This document shows, in pieces, positions 21,262 through 34,329 of a stretch of DNA of 64,000 bases. The first letter of the stretch is position 1. Every line of letters begins with the position of its first letter. Position numbers and translations under genes: made by a program. The stretch comes from Camellia lanceoleosa. Lineage: Eukaryota; Streptophyta; Magnoliopsida; Ericales; Theaceae. Where the stretch lies: contig CM045763.1 of the NCBI GenBank assembly GCA_025200525.1, positions 59,475,530 through 59,539,529 on the forward strand, written 5' to 3'. The notes under the pieces were generated by a model. It had not been told where the DNA came from. It saw only the letters and a list, made by a program, of their open reading frames with translations, and did not search any database.

Positions 21262-22375
21262 TTAATAAGTATCTGACAAAAATAATGTTATACATACGTT
21301 AATAATGTTATGTTTTATAAAGACACAAACTGCAGTACATACGTTTGTATTTTAATGACTAAATAAAAAATTTGTTTATGCTTAACATTTTTCTTTAATA
21401 AAAGATTGGAAAAAAACCAAATCAGTGAAAAGTTAAAAAATAAATATTAATTTCATGAAAGCTTTATGAGTTTGACTTTTAATTTAGCAATGTTTTTCGA
21501 TAATTTGTAAATATAATTCCTAACTCCCACTAAAATGATATTTTTCCATAAAAGATTATGGATCACACATGATATAGCTTGGAAGTTGTAATCTTCATTT
21601 CTAGGATTCTTGTGGGTAACAAAACAAAGAGACACCAATGTTATATATATATATATATGTATATTTTTTAAAAAATACTAATTAAAAATTCCAAAAGTAC
21701 TTTTAAAAATTTCAAAATTTTCTTTCTCGTCCCTCTCTCGCTCACGATCGAAGAATGCTACGCTAGAAGTCTATACCGTCCTTCCTTCATAGACCTTCAC
21801 CGAAATTCTAAATAATTTTAGTTTTTATGCTATGTTTGGTTTATTGAAATAAATAAAATGAAATAATTATTATCATAATTTCTATTCTCACTTTTGATTT
21901 ATTAGGAAAATAATACACAAAAAAAAAAAAAAAATTATAAATGGAATCATCATTTATCAATAGGAGAGAATAGTCATTCTATAAAGAAGCTAAGAAATAG
22001 CTATTGGGTGTTTGAGAATTGACCTTTTTTTAGTGACTTTTTAAATTTTTACAAAAAAATATACATAAAATAGAGATATGATTTGATAACTTATTGTGAT
22101 ATTTTGACTTGAAAACAAGGTTCCTAAACCAAAAAGATTTAAAAAATAATTGAAGTGGTAAATTATTTAAAAGTAATGAATGGTTGTTTGCAAAATTTAT
22201 TTATTGTTGATTATATCTGTTACAATTACCTTGAGAGTCAAATTGGAGGACTAAATTGAACCAATCTAACTCTATTAATAGACACAATTAAACATTGCCG
22301 GGACTAGATCAAAACACTATTTATACATTGGGGAAAAAATTGATACAATTTAATATTGAAGACCAAATTATAACA

Positions 22376-22406
<31 letters not shown>

Positions 22407-22407
22407 A
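21260..22407. other. 3' flank of copy A: AT-rich, (ATCT)n
   Basis: Contains short AT runs (about 21640-21660), a foldback-like fragment near 22225-22370 and a tetranucleotide (ATCT)n run at about 22376-22407 that leads directly into the first Helitron-like element. No coding sequence recognised. Confidence 0.5.
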
Positions 22408-22652
22408 TCTATATTTATACTATTATTAAGTGAAGGCCCTCAATTGGTGTAGTGAAGGGCTCTCCTCATGCCTCGTGACAGTATTTTTTATTTTTAAAAA
22501 AAAATTTACACAAAGAGGTTGGCAAGATTTGAACCCATAACTATGAGTTTAAGGTAAAAAAAACTCATACCACTTAAACAAAAACACATTATAATATTAT
22601 TTTTATTTTTATTTATTTAAATTGTGTACATATCGTATGCATCACCCGCTAA
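22408..22652 (+). mobile_element. short Helitron-like element
   Basis: Starts A|TCTATATT...TATTATTAAGTGAAGG, ends with an imperfect hairpin (about 22626-22642) and CCGCTAA|T, the 5'-TC and CTRR-3' signature of Helitrons with insertion between A and T. There is no terminal inverted repeat or target duplication. 245 bases, noncoding. On the opposite strand it contains box-A and box-B-like sequence (ttaagtggta, gggttcaaatc) as in tRNA-derived SINEs. Confidence 0.6.
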
Positions 22653-23156
22653 TATTTTGATATATTAGGGACCAAATTAACATAATTTAAAAATTATGGA
22701 CTAAAATTACAAGTTTGGAATGAATGTTGTCACACTACCCTGTTGCGACAACAAAACCCTACCGTTTTGCTATATGTTTGTTTTGCATAAAAGAAAAATA
22801 ATTTAAATTCAGTGGAAGCACACGTGCTGCAAAGCTGCAGCCCACCAAAACCCCACCGTTTTGTTGTTTGAAATTTGGTATATGAATGAATTAGATTTAT
22901 GAATGGTTTGGAAAGATGGTTAAAAGTTGATTTTTTTAATTTTTTTTGACTTTTTCAGCATTTTTATGTGAGAGATGATTGATCCCAAATGGGTTAAAAG
23001 CTAACTTTTGACTTTTTTGTAAGTTCCCAAATGGCCCCTTAAATGATATTGGAAATTTAAATTTGAATAATTTGGTTAGTTTACAGTTTTTTGGATTCAA
23101 CTTTTTTTTTATTTTATTTTTGATTATCTATGATTGCTTATATATATATATATATA

Positions 23157-23416
23157 TTAGCTGATGGCACACACGAAACGTGTGCAATTCAGATAAGAAA
23201 TAATAAAAATAAAAAATAAATAATTTAATATTATAATATGTATGTTGTTTAAGTGATAAGTATATTCTTAATAAAACCTTAAGGTCTTGAGTTCAAAACT
23301 TACTTACACTGTGTATAATAAATTTTTTATTTTAGCATATATAAAATTGTCACGTGACATGAGGAGAATAATGCTTTACTAAATCAATTTAAGCCTTTAC
23401 TTAATAATAATATAGA
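23157..23416 (-). mobile_element. second Helitron-like element, opposite orientation
   Basis: On the - strand it starts TCTATATTATTATTAAGT and ends with a strong hairpin (GCACACG / CGTGTGC) and CAGCTAA|T. It shares the terminal sequence, length and internal tRNA-like boxes (gtttaagtgataag, gagttcaaaac) with the element at 22408-22652, in inverted orientation, about 500 bases apart. Confidence 0.6.
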
Positions 23417-23419
23417 TAT

Positions 23420-24321
23420 ATTTGGTAGCTACATGTTGAATTTATTTTCTATTATATGGTTGTTATAGGTTGTATAATTGAAGTTCCGTTTATTTCAAGT
23501 GCTTATATTTTATAGCAATGTTACGTATCCAGATATAAAAACCCAAAATTACCTAATATTTTACATTAATATCTCAGATTCATTTCATATGACTAATTCA
23601 ATTTTCACCATACATCACTCTACTCAGAAAAATCTGGATAGATATGTCATAGTCCATAGCATTTTTATATGTTTTAACATTAATTTGCATTAAATTTTTT
23701 TTATATATTTTATTTTTACAAAGAAGTGATTTTGAGACAAATAAAAATATTGTAAGACTCAATTTCCATACAATTTTTATTTATATATTTTGAATGATGT
23801 AGTTTGGACTAAACAGCAAAATGGAGGAGGGTTTTGGCTGGGCTGCAGCCCACACACATGCTTCGACTGATTCTTTTTTTCTTTTTTTCTTTTTAATACA
23901 TATCAAACCCCCAGCAAAACGGGGGGGTCTTACTGTCACAGCAAGTATCCATCCAAAAATTTTAAGATGACATATGACACATGTTTTAAAAATTAAAAAT
24001 ATAATTAATCCTAAAAAATATGTAATTATAAATTTATAATAATCATATATTCTTTATAAAAGTATGTGTCTTCAAAAAATATGTAATCATTTTAAACGTT
24101 GTTTAGTGACTATACTCTCTTAAAGGTCAAAATTTGTCTCCACAATTTCTTTATTTTTAGCCCTATATAATTATTAAGCCCAAGTTATTGGTTTTTTTTT
24201 TTTTTTTTGAATAGTAGCCCAAGTTATTGGTCGAACACACTGTCAATGTGAAATTTTAAAAGACAAAATAATTACTCTTCATTGGTTGCATTTAGATTAT
24301 GAATTTAGATATAGAATTTTT

Positions 24322-24352
<31 letters not shown>

Positions 24353-27170
24353 GCAGAGGCAACTCCATAAATTTATAAGGATGGGGTCACTCCAAAATTC
24401 CAAATTTAAATTCTACAAATTTTATGAGAAAAAAAAATTAAATTAATTAAAATTTGAAATTCTCCAATTTAAATAAATTAAATTTTTAATAAAATAGTAT
24501 TATCTTAACAAAATAAAATTACATTTGACAAGTTGTCATTTTTTTTATAAGCGTTGCATTTTTAAGTTAGAAAGATTTTGAATTCCTTTTTCTATATTGT
24601 TTAAGTGGTAAAAGTATTCTTCATTAAGCAAATGGTCATATGTTCAAGTCATGTTCCCTTCTTGTAACTACTATTTTTTTCCTTTTGGATTTGGATAAAG
24701 AAATTGATACTTAGTGCAAGATGAGAAGGCCACTTGGTATAGAAGAATTGGATTCTCTGCCTTCAATCCTCTTTAAGATTTGGTCCTTGACTCAGATTTG
24801 ATGTTTGTCTCACCAATTTGGCCATCACCATCTTATCTAACTTTAAATGTTCTCATTGTCCGAAATCATCACTTTACCTTTTTCACCATCAAGTCCAAAA
24901 CTTTAAGATCTAGTTTCAAATCTTCTCACAGTCCTAAATCACCACATTACCTTCTCCGTGCTTAAGCTCAAAACTTTCTTCATCATTAAGCCCAAAACTT
25001 TAAGATCTAGTTTCAAATCTTCTCACAATCCTAAATCACCACATTACCTTCTCCATGCTCAAGCTAAAAACTTTAAGATGTGGCTTTAGATTTTCTCACA
25101 GTCCGAATGCCAATACTACTTGTAACACACTAGGCGATCACCTTAATTTCAATGTTCTATCTTGTCCAACGAAGGTAAGGTCTTCAAATTTTAAGTTGAA
25201 GGTTGCAGAATGAATGAGTTCGGTGGCAACTTGGATGTATTTTATTTTATTTTTTTTCTTGTTTGGTTTTTTTAATTTTTAGTTTGTTAATATAATAATC
25301 TTTCTTGTAGAGGTTTGTTTTCCTTCCTTGTAGGGGCCTTTTCTCTTTCTCTCTGGAGGTTTGGATCCTTCATTCAATGGAGGTTATTTATTTCTTTGTA
25401 AGATTTTTGTGATACCATTATATTGGATTAATTTGATGTTTTATCGATTTTGCAAAAAAGATTCTCTCAGATCTTAAATATATATATAAAATAAAAGAGA
25501 GCAATTGGGCTTAGTGGGCCCATTTTGGTGCTAAAATCAGAACTATTTACCTTTCAGGACTCGTTGAATTAAATATTCATACAAAAAATTAAAATGGTCA
25601 GACATAAGTAATTAAATGTTTAAATCACATTTGGCTTAAAAATATAAATAATAAATATAATTTCAAAAATAATCATCATTTTTTTTTATATAAAATAAAT
25701 ATGATTCAAACATATAACTATCAATATTCAATTTTTTTAATATTTTTGCAAGAATATTCCATTAAAAAAATCTTAAAAAGTAAATTATTGGAATTATGGC
25801 AATCAACCCCTCAATAAACCCATCAAGCAATTCTCTCAAGTTGTCATTGATTTGAACTTAATGCAAGACGTTAAAAGCTTGTACTTTTGAGAGAGGCGGT
25901 TGAAAGCAATGGAGACATATACCTTCTTCTTTTTTTATTAATATAATTACATTTAACTTCTCTATGAAAAAATAAAAAACAATGGAGATTAATATAAATT
26001 TATCTTTTTCATAGGGGTGGCCACATATATTCAATTGAATATCCTAAGGCTCTGTTTGATAAGAAATAAATTTTGGTAAAAAGGTGTAAGTAAAAGAAAA
26101 TGATGTGGAAGAAAAGAAACTAAACAAACTCATAGAAGTTAATTTTTTTGCCCTTTCTTTTATTTTCTATCTATTTCATTCCAAACAAACTAAGCCTAAA
26201 GTTTCTTTTTAGATGGATCTTTTTAATCTACTCATAAGAGCAATGATAAAAAGTTCTAATATTTGAACTCTAAAGAGAACTCTACACATGTGGTTAAAAA
26301 AAAAAAACAAAAAAAAAAAAAAAAAAAACAAACAAACACACATCACATCACATCACATCACATCACATCACATCACAGATAGGCTCCACCCATTTAGAGC
26401 TCCTCTGGAACTGTTCTTCTAGCGCTCTCAATCATTGTTCCTACTCATAATATGGACACCAGCCCTTTCAATCTTTTGCACACAGAGTTCATATTTTACC
26501 CACATTATTTCTTTTGTTTTTTAATGTAATGGTCTTATATGAAGACTTAAAGGTAATTCTTAAAAAAATAAAAATAATTCAAAAAGTTAGAAATCAAACA
26601 AAGAATTGAATATAAAAAAATTCATGGATGGATAGGCTTTTCAAGAACTGCACCTCTTTAATTTTTCAGAACTACACTCTACTAACAAACTGATAAAATC
26701 TCATTCATTCTGAATAGTCAGTTCTATATTTGGTTCATGTGTTCTTAGATTTTTTCAAATAAAATAAATATATCCAAAAGATAGGTATATCTATTTAATG
26801 GAACATGTTGAATTAGGACATAAAATTCTAATGATTGAGAATAAGATTTAAAATTTCAAGTTCCAAAAGATCATTGGAGATTTGTCTGGTGGATTTTAGG
26901 ACTTCGAGATTAGTCGAGCTGCGTGCAAATTGATCTGGACACCTGATTATCAAAAAGGAATTAGAACATAAAAGTTGTATAAATGAATGATTGCTTAGTT
27001 ACTTACATGGACTCGGGGTTGCTATTGTGAGGTCTTTATTTTTTTTTTTTTTAGGGGGGGGGGGGGGTTCCTTAATCTATTTCGATGATCTAAATCGTTC
27101 ATCGAGTAAATTATCCATGGAAAAAAAAAATTAAGTTGATCAAATATTTATAACTACAAGATCAGGTCCT
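23420..27170. other. gene-poor AT-rich interval
   Basis: No gene recognised. Contents: a tRNA-like SINE-style head near 24595-24660 ('gtttaagtggtaaaag' then 'ggtcatatgttcaagtc'), a diverged minisatellite at about 24885-25095 (unit with 'ccaaaactttaagatct'), a foldback fragment at 26047-26198, A-rich tracts near 26298-26335, a pentanucleotide (CATCA)n at about 26337-26376, and a 14-base G run at 27054-27067. Confidence 0.5.
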
Positions 27171-27283
27171 AATCACTTTGCTTGGTTGGGTTTTTTTGAA
27201 TTTTTTTTTGAAAAAGTCACTTGAAAACTGTTTTTTGAAAAAAAGGTGGTTGTTTGGTTTCTAAAAAAATACATCATTACCAT

Positions 27284-27541
27284 TTCAAATCTCCCTCCAA
27301 ATTAATCATTGAAACAAATAAAAAAACACAAAAAAATCACATCAAAACATTCTCTCATTTTTGTAAATATATATATATATATATACATACATACATATAT
27401 GTATATATACATCATTTGTATAATCAAATTTCCCTCCAAATTAATCATTGAAACAAATAAAAAAACACAAAAAATCACATCAAAACATTCTCTCATTTTT
27501 TAAATATATATATATATACATACATACATATATGTATACAT
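27284..27541. repeat. 139-bp direct duplication with (TA)n and CATA repeats
   Basis: The sequence from 'tccctccaaatt' through 'acattctctcatttttt' and '(at)n acatacatacatatatg' occurs at 27292 and again at 27431 with few differences, just inside the left end of the Harbinger element. Subterminal tandem duplication of this kind is common in DNA transposons. Confidence 0.85.
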
Positions 27542-28603
27542 GATTGGACCTATGGTTACATTATGTGGCATGTACCTATTTATGGGTATATATCTTACCA
27601 TTAATTGTATCACTTTTTAAAAATTGGCACTCATTGCAACCATAGAAAATGTAATTTTTTTCTAATTTGGCATTAAAAATTTATTTCAGATAATCAAATT
27701 TGAATAAATGTTATGCACAAAATGAAATCATAAATTTGTATTTGCAAAATCGTACGTTGGACAAATTTATTTAAAAAATTTCAACATAATCCAACTTTAT
27801 TTACAAATTTGCAAAAATGGTAAATTCATACAAATTTAGAGAAAACGTAAATTCATACAAGTTTCCAAAAAACACAGTGAATTTATGTACACCAAACCGA
27901 AAACCATAATAGGCGCCATAAAAACTCCCAATTATTTCAAATTCGCATTAAAAAAAAATGTGAATCGATGTGTACATTTATTTATGAAATCCTAAATTTT
28001 TTTACAAATTTACGATTTAAGACATCACATATTTATGTTTATATTTATTTTCAAAATTGTTCAATTTCCATGAAATTTAAATAAATATTCAAACTGAAAA
28101 ATAGTTATGGGTTGTCTGTGTTAATAACAAAAAAAGGAAAATGTACCTATATGTACCATACTCTTTCCATGGATGATAGATACAGACACAAACAGATTAC
28201 GCAAAAAAATTAAACAAGCAAATATAAGACGTTTGGGTGGACCAATACACACCTTTTGTTACCAAAGCCAATATCCATATACAGATTTTATACTAAACAT
28301 TCATAACATAAAATGCATAAAGGAATATGTGTGAATTTCTTTCCTGCTAAGAGTATGAAAATGTCAAACAAATTTTAAATCTAAACATTCATAACCGAAA
28401 TTTATATAAGAGAAGTTGACAACTTACTAAGGCAGTGCAAGCATCCATACAATATTCAGTGCACTAACATCAACAAGGGTCATTACATATATCCATATGT
28501 CCTACCGCAACACATAAGTCAAACAAACTTCATAGGTCTTACATAATTCTAACCACAAAAGATTATCCGACTGAACAATACAAATGACAACTTTAATGTG
28601 GTA

Positions 28604-29995
28604 CTATGGATGAACCCTATGGTTGTTCCACATTGTCGTAATTTCATCACGAAGTTGAACCATTTCATTCATGTCTTCATCTGCTTCATTGGAAATGCCT
28701 GCCGCAGGAGTTACGGGTGCTGCTTGGCCCGCACGTGCATTACGACGCCTATTGAACCATGGATCATTTGCAGAGTGCATGCGAATCCAGTTGTGACAAG
28801 CACAACATGCTGTAACTATTGTGCCTTGTCGCACTTGCATGTAGTTCGGCATAGATCTCAGTATAGCAAAACGATTCTTCAACACCCCAAAGCTTCCTTC
28901 TGTCACATTTCCGAGTGATGGAAGGCGATAATTAAACAACTCCTTATACCGATTTGAACGACGTCGACCTCCACGAAATTGGTCCAAATGATAGCGTTCT
29001 GAACGATATGGTGCGAGGAATCCTGTCATATTTGTGAAACCCGCATCGACCAAGTAATATTTACCTACATGAGTATGTCACATTAACACAAGTTTATTGG
29101 AAACTATTTTCAAGTAAACTTTTAAAAGTGTCGTCATTACAAACCAAAACCCGTACCTGGAGGAGGAAGCGGGAAGGATACATCGGGCCGTGTAAGCGCA
29201 TCGGATAACACTCGTGAATCAGTTGCACTACCTTCCCAACCGGGATAAACAAAAGTAAATTTGAGGTCAAATGAGCATGCTGCAAGAACGTTTTGTGTCA
29301 GTGCAACCTTCCTACCGCGATATGCTGTTCTCTTTGAAGCCGGTGCATGCGCCGCAATGTGCGTACCATCGATTGCCCCAATACAGTCCTACATTACACA
29401 AATATGATAATTATTACATTTGTGTGCACCCAAATTTTATGAAATACTCGTCAGAAAATTGCAAACAAACAAGGGGTCCCAAGCTAACCTTAAACCATGG
29501 GTAATGCTTCCGGTTGTTTCGAATTTCAGGAGGTATAACATTCGGGTCAGGAGGTCGAATGATAAGGACAGCAAGACGACACAATGCTCTCATCATAATT
29601 TTGAAATGTCGGTGAATGGTTTCCGTTGAGTGTTGAAAACGATCAGCCGCAAGTCTATGTCTTTCACTATGTCCACATATATATAAAAATATAGCAAGGG
29701 ATTGCTCTATAGATAACCTGTTCTTGTCCACCTTTATGAACTCTCTGCGTTTCAATTCATCACAAAGGGACCTGAACGTTGGTGCATCCATCCGCAAGAC
29801 CTCCCGAATTGTGCGCGGATGACCATTCAATAAATGTTGAGTGTACATTTCTCCAGTGTACGGACATGTCCGTTGGGGCTGCTTCCCCGGAATTCCGTTG
29901 GTTGCTTCCCACATCTGGCATACCATGGCAAAGTCCAAGTCATCATCGTCCGATGCAATAAATGATGACCTCAATCGCCCGCACATCGCTTTCAT
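28604..29995 (-). CDS. PIF/Harbinger DDE transposase (three exons, intact)
   Basis: Exons 29489-29995, 29157-29388 and 28604-29064 join to 1200 bases, 399 residues plus stop, with GT-AG introns in matching phase and no internal stop. Motifs of the DDE_Tnp_4 nuclease family: IGAIDGTHI (first Asp, exon 2 start), SATDSRVL (second Asp), YYLVDAGF, and NVTEGSFGVLK (Glu; most relatives have NVIER). The N-terminal part contains RMDAPTFRSLCDELK and an HTH-like segment (LAADRFQHSTETIHRHF). It would cut and rejoin DNA at the element's ends in the nucleus. The intact frame stands out against the decay of every other transposon gene here. A domesticated HARBI1/ALP1-like gene is less likely because termini and target duplication are present. 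Confidence 0.9.
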
Positions 29996-32900
29996 CGCTC
30001 CTCAACATCGGCATTGTCCGGATCGTCTCGCTTCACGCTGCCTTTGCCTCGGTCTCCAAGCTTTCCCACTTGAATCCATCTCCGCTGTGATGTTGTCGAG
30101 TTGGGAAATTCACTTGACCGACTAGGGTCCATTTACGTAAACACGGAGAAAGTAAGATGAACATGAAAATGTAATGTCACATCGACACATAAATTCATAC
30201 TATTATCCATCCATAACCTTATAGTATGAGATTTCGAATTTCTGAAATGTTTCACTAGGATTTATAAGTGCCAGAAAAGAAATATGTCTAGCACAAGAAG
30301 ATAAACATGACAACAGTTGGTGTACGCCACCATGGCCACCAAAAAAAAAACATTACAACAAAGATGGATGACATTTTGTTGTTGCTCTGTTCGCCTATGT
30401 GTTATATTTAGCGATCTGTTTGGTTTGGTCTATGTGTTATATACAGTTGGTGAAAATCCTCACCTTGTGTCCCATTGAAGATCCAAACCCTAACTAATCA
30501 TATAATATTTTTATGTAATTTAATTATAAATATGTAGACTAACTTTGATAAGTTTAATACAAAATTAGATACGAAAGCTATATTTTATAGATCATAGAAG
30601 AAGCTCCATGTACAAGCACATAAAGACATAGGTAAAGGCCTCTATTTCTTTTCCGTCATGTTCCTGCTCAACATAGAGACATAGGTACAGCCTTAGTTTC
30701 AATTTTTTTTCCTGAAATATATTAGGTGCAACTGGTCACTAGTCTTATATGCACGTAAAATTAGGCAAAGAAACTCACATGGAAGCCAATATCACATGTG
30801 AGTTTTATATTCAAACTTCGAGAACAACTTGATCCAATATGCATTTGGAAGTGCTACATTATACATCCATTTTAGTGCCTTATATATGGAACATGAAGGA
30901 TATACAAGTACAGGAGATTGTATTGTGAATCGCATACTCCACCCTAATACCAAACACAATTCAAATTCAAATCAATGCTATAATTTCTTCCGGATCATTT
31001 TCTACTATTTTGATAATAAATTTTTTCCAAAGACAACAATAAAGGATTAATAATTGAAATGGACTTAAAAAGCCCTCCTCGAATTGTAATATTCAAAATA
31101 TTTGGGGGAAAAAAAAACACACATCACTTGGAAATATTACCAATGCTACCAATACCAATGGTAAGTTCTGACTCCACAAACATTTTGAAAAGTATGCAAA
31201 CAATTGTCCACATCACTCCTTGATTTATTGTTGAACTAAAAAAGCATTTCAATGAAACGGAGAAGCAATAAACGTAAGCTAAAGAGGTAAATTACGCAGA
31301 GTATTCCCCATATAATAAACAAAGAAATAAAGAGGAAAAGAAAATAGTCTAAGAGTAGGAAAGCAAAGCAACTCGATAGGTTGAAGGAACAAAAAGGCGT
31401 AACTACATAAGAAGCCGATGATATCTATATAAGACAACAATTACCAAATGAAAATTTTATCAAAAGTAATTGTACATATTAACCAAAGATGCACTTGTAT
31501 AAAGAGTCAATAAATATGATTTCTTTTTTCTCACTACGATATGACAATACACTGTGGATGCTAGGTGTCAAGCACACACCAAAGTGAAGCATTTTAAGGA
31601 AAGGGTAGAACATATGTATTACAATGATCCGATAGATTACCAAAAGTTTGAGGCAAACATCTTATATCCAAATCGGTTTCTGCCTATGTCATCTTTTTTT
31701 TCCGGTTCGCTTTTTTATTTATTTTTTATTTTTAACATTTGGACATTAAAATTTTGGAATGTTCTCATTGAAGTTTCATAACATTGACCCAACCTATGAA
31801 CGGAAGGACTAAAGAACAGTTTTAATAGGAAGCCAAGTTTATGTAGAAAGATAATTATAAGCAACTTAGGAAAGTCAAATGAAATAAGGTGACAAAATAT
31901 TAACCAATTTTACCAATAGCATATAGCCAAGCAAGTTAGCATTGTGTGGTTGCTTGCATAACTCAATTTGTTTTCATATATATATAAATGTTCTTATGCA
32001 AATGCTTGCTGAAAATGCTTCACCAGGAGGTTAGTTACAAAGATATAAGAAAATCACAGGAAAAAAAAAAGGCCTTGTATGTATCGTTAGATGTACTTCA
32101 AGAATTTAGAAAAGTCCTGTACCATACAAAGCAACTACGCTATGTGGCGTAAAATGACCTGAAGAAGGAGGCAATAAAACAAAGGAGAAAAATAGAACAT
32201 ACTTCAACCCACTATAGTAACATCCCAATCCATTACACCAAAGCCACATATACAGCAAACCAAACTAATCCTATAAAGAAACAAAATCCGAACCAAATTC
32301 AACTTCATATGTAACTTGCACGCCTAAATCAACTAATTTTCTTAATCTTCAACTTCATATATAAATTCAACTTCACTAATTTTCATATATAAGGACACCG
32401 TATTTTTGCTTTTTTCCTTCATGTTAGAAGGACAAATATGTCGCATGTTTGATCCAATCTTAACGCAAGCCATAAAGTAATTTTGGCATCGCCATATCAG
32501 AGGCTCTGATAAATGCAGGAAAATGAGATCCAGACTAATATCCTTTTAAATAAAGCACAACTAATGAAGACATGGAGATTCTAATATAAAAAATGTTCAC
32601 GAAGTATATATTATCAAAAATATTAGATAAATGATGTAGATTATAATAACTGATTTATTAACCTTTACATAAGCAAGAAAGCTTCAATTTAAGCAGTTAT
32701 TAGCAACACATTATCCTACACCCACATACACATGAATGAATCCTACACATACATCAAAAATGGGATCACAAGCATTTTTGCACGTATAAAAGTTCGCTTT
32801 GTGTACTTTAAAAGAGCAGAGGTGAAATCGAGTTCACATAATTAGAGTGTACATAGTAGTCCAAGCAAACTAAGGAACTACCACATAATTAAACATTGAT

Positions 32901-33239
32901 TTGTTTTATATGTCCAAGCAAACTAAGGAACTAGCACATGGCATTAAAAAGTCTGAACATTTTCAATGTAATAAAAGTGTAAGGGATCTTCAACTTTTTT
33001 AGCCACCTAGGAAAAAAATGCACTGGTACATAAAGGATATAATGAGAAAATCAATCAGAAAGGTGTTTGTGAAGAACAAAAGTGAACATAACATAGAATA
33101 CCACCGCATTATGCATGACAATTTATACAAGTCCATAACTTCCTTTCAAAGTCCATAACTTCCTTACATAACCATAGTTGACAAATGAAATACACGGATT
33201 AAAAAAAAAAAAAAAGAGTAGGCGCCGATTTTTACTGTT
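29996..33239. other. Harbinger interior without recognisable genes
   Basis: Between the transposase and ORF1 remnant there are about 3.2 kb of AT-rich sequence with only short, unconvincing frames. It presumably holds the transposase promoter on the right-hand side of 29995. No TIR or second insertion was identified. Confidence 0.4.
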
Positions 33240-34325
33240 TTAGCTACATACGGTCACATACAACAACTTGGATGTTGACCAAAACGAAATTGCATCAGTA
33301 CAAAGTCCATCATCCCTAAGCAAGCTTATGAACCCAATGTAGTTGCATGTTGGGTAGCATCGACATGAACATTTTCCTCGTTGCTTTATCACGAAACTCT
33401 CCCATGCCATCACGTATTGGTCGGGAGTGATTTCGCCCATTGTTGCCAAACATTGGATACATGCTGCAATGGAGTTTTGTTTTTTCTGAGCCTGGCTCGC
33501 TTCAGCCATTTTGTTTTGGCGAGCAAAAAATTCTTTTTTGGCAAGGTTTGTGGCGATCCATGTATCAAGTGCGAAATCAAAGTGTGCACCTTTCGCCCAC
33601 CATCGTTGCCACTACTCCCACCTATCTTCGGTCAAAACTCCCACCTACTTTCGTCATCATCTCCGTCCATGTCGCCATCAATAGGGATGGAATCGGTATT
33701 TGAGTTGATTCTAACACCAAAAAATGCACTTTGGATATCCCTTTCTTCATCAGAGGTTGGGGGTCCTTGGGTTGAAGCACGGGCAAGTGCGCCAGTGGCT
33801 TGGGAGTTGGCGAAGAGGACGTCTAACAAATCTATGTGGTCTAGACCCTTTTTCCTGAACACTTTTGCTTTGGGATGTGCCTACAAAAATAAAAAACCAA
33901 AGATATGGTAAATAAGAATTGTTTGAGTTAATGTCCTGCAGTATGAAGGTTGTAGTCAATCCTACGGTGGTGGTTGTTACCTTCACATAGTGATCCCAGA
34001 CATCATCCGAGGCCATGACCGTTTTCCTCTGCTCATCCCAACCGAACCCCGTATGGTTTTTCAATTTCACAAATGTATTGTACGCTTGTTCGATGCGGTG
34101 GTACTTTTGTTTTAATCGGTTAATCAGGTACCTAACTCGAACTGACCGTATGTACTGCTCGTCAATTCGAGTCCAATGCCTTGTGGTAAAAGAGTTTTTT
34201 TGGTTAATGAGGGTCTTGTTTCACCTCCTCGACCATCGCTTGGATGAAGGCCAACTCAATCCTATTTGGCCACAACTTCAGTTCTTAAGATCCTCAACGA
34301 ACCCCTCATCGTCCATCTATGAAAT
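33240..34325 (-). pseudogene. Harbinger ORF1, Myb/SANT-like DNA-binding protein, broken
   Basis: Reading down the - strand: a start-like region at about 34320, a stop soon after, then EQAYNTFVKLKNHTGFGWDE and MASDDVWDHYVK to 33981, an intron (GTAAC...GTAG) and AHPKAKVFRKKGLDHIDLL from 33880. This TGFGWD...DDVWD...AHPKAK..FRKKGL pattern is the Myb/SANT-like (LIMYB-type) domain found in PIF/Harbinger ORF1. A TGA at 33632-33634 and a frameshift follow, after which another frame continues with DFALDTWIATNLAKKEFFA and MAEASQAQKKQNS to 33240. ORF1 normally binds element ends and cooperates with the transposase; this copy is non-functional. Confidence 0.8.
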
Positions 34326-34329
34326 ACAC

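Noticed and set aside
24595..24660. Possible tRNA gene
   Set aside because: Only box-A/box-B-like phrases are present; no cloverleaf with anticodon arm or acceptor stem could be drawn, so at most a SINE head.
33381..33911. 176-residue frame on the + strand
   Set aside because: Antisense of the Harbinger ORF1 Myb/SANT-like remnant, which has clear family motifs on the - strand.
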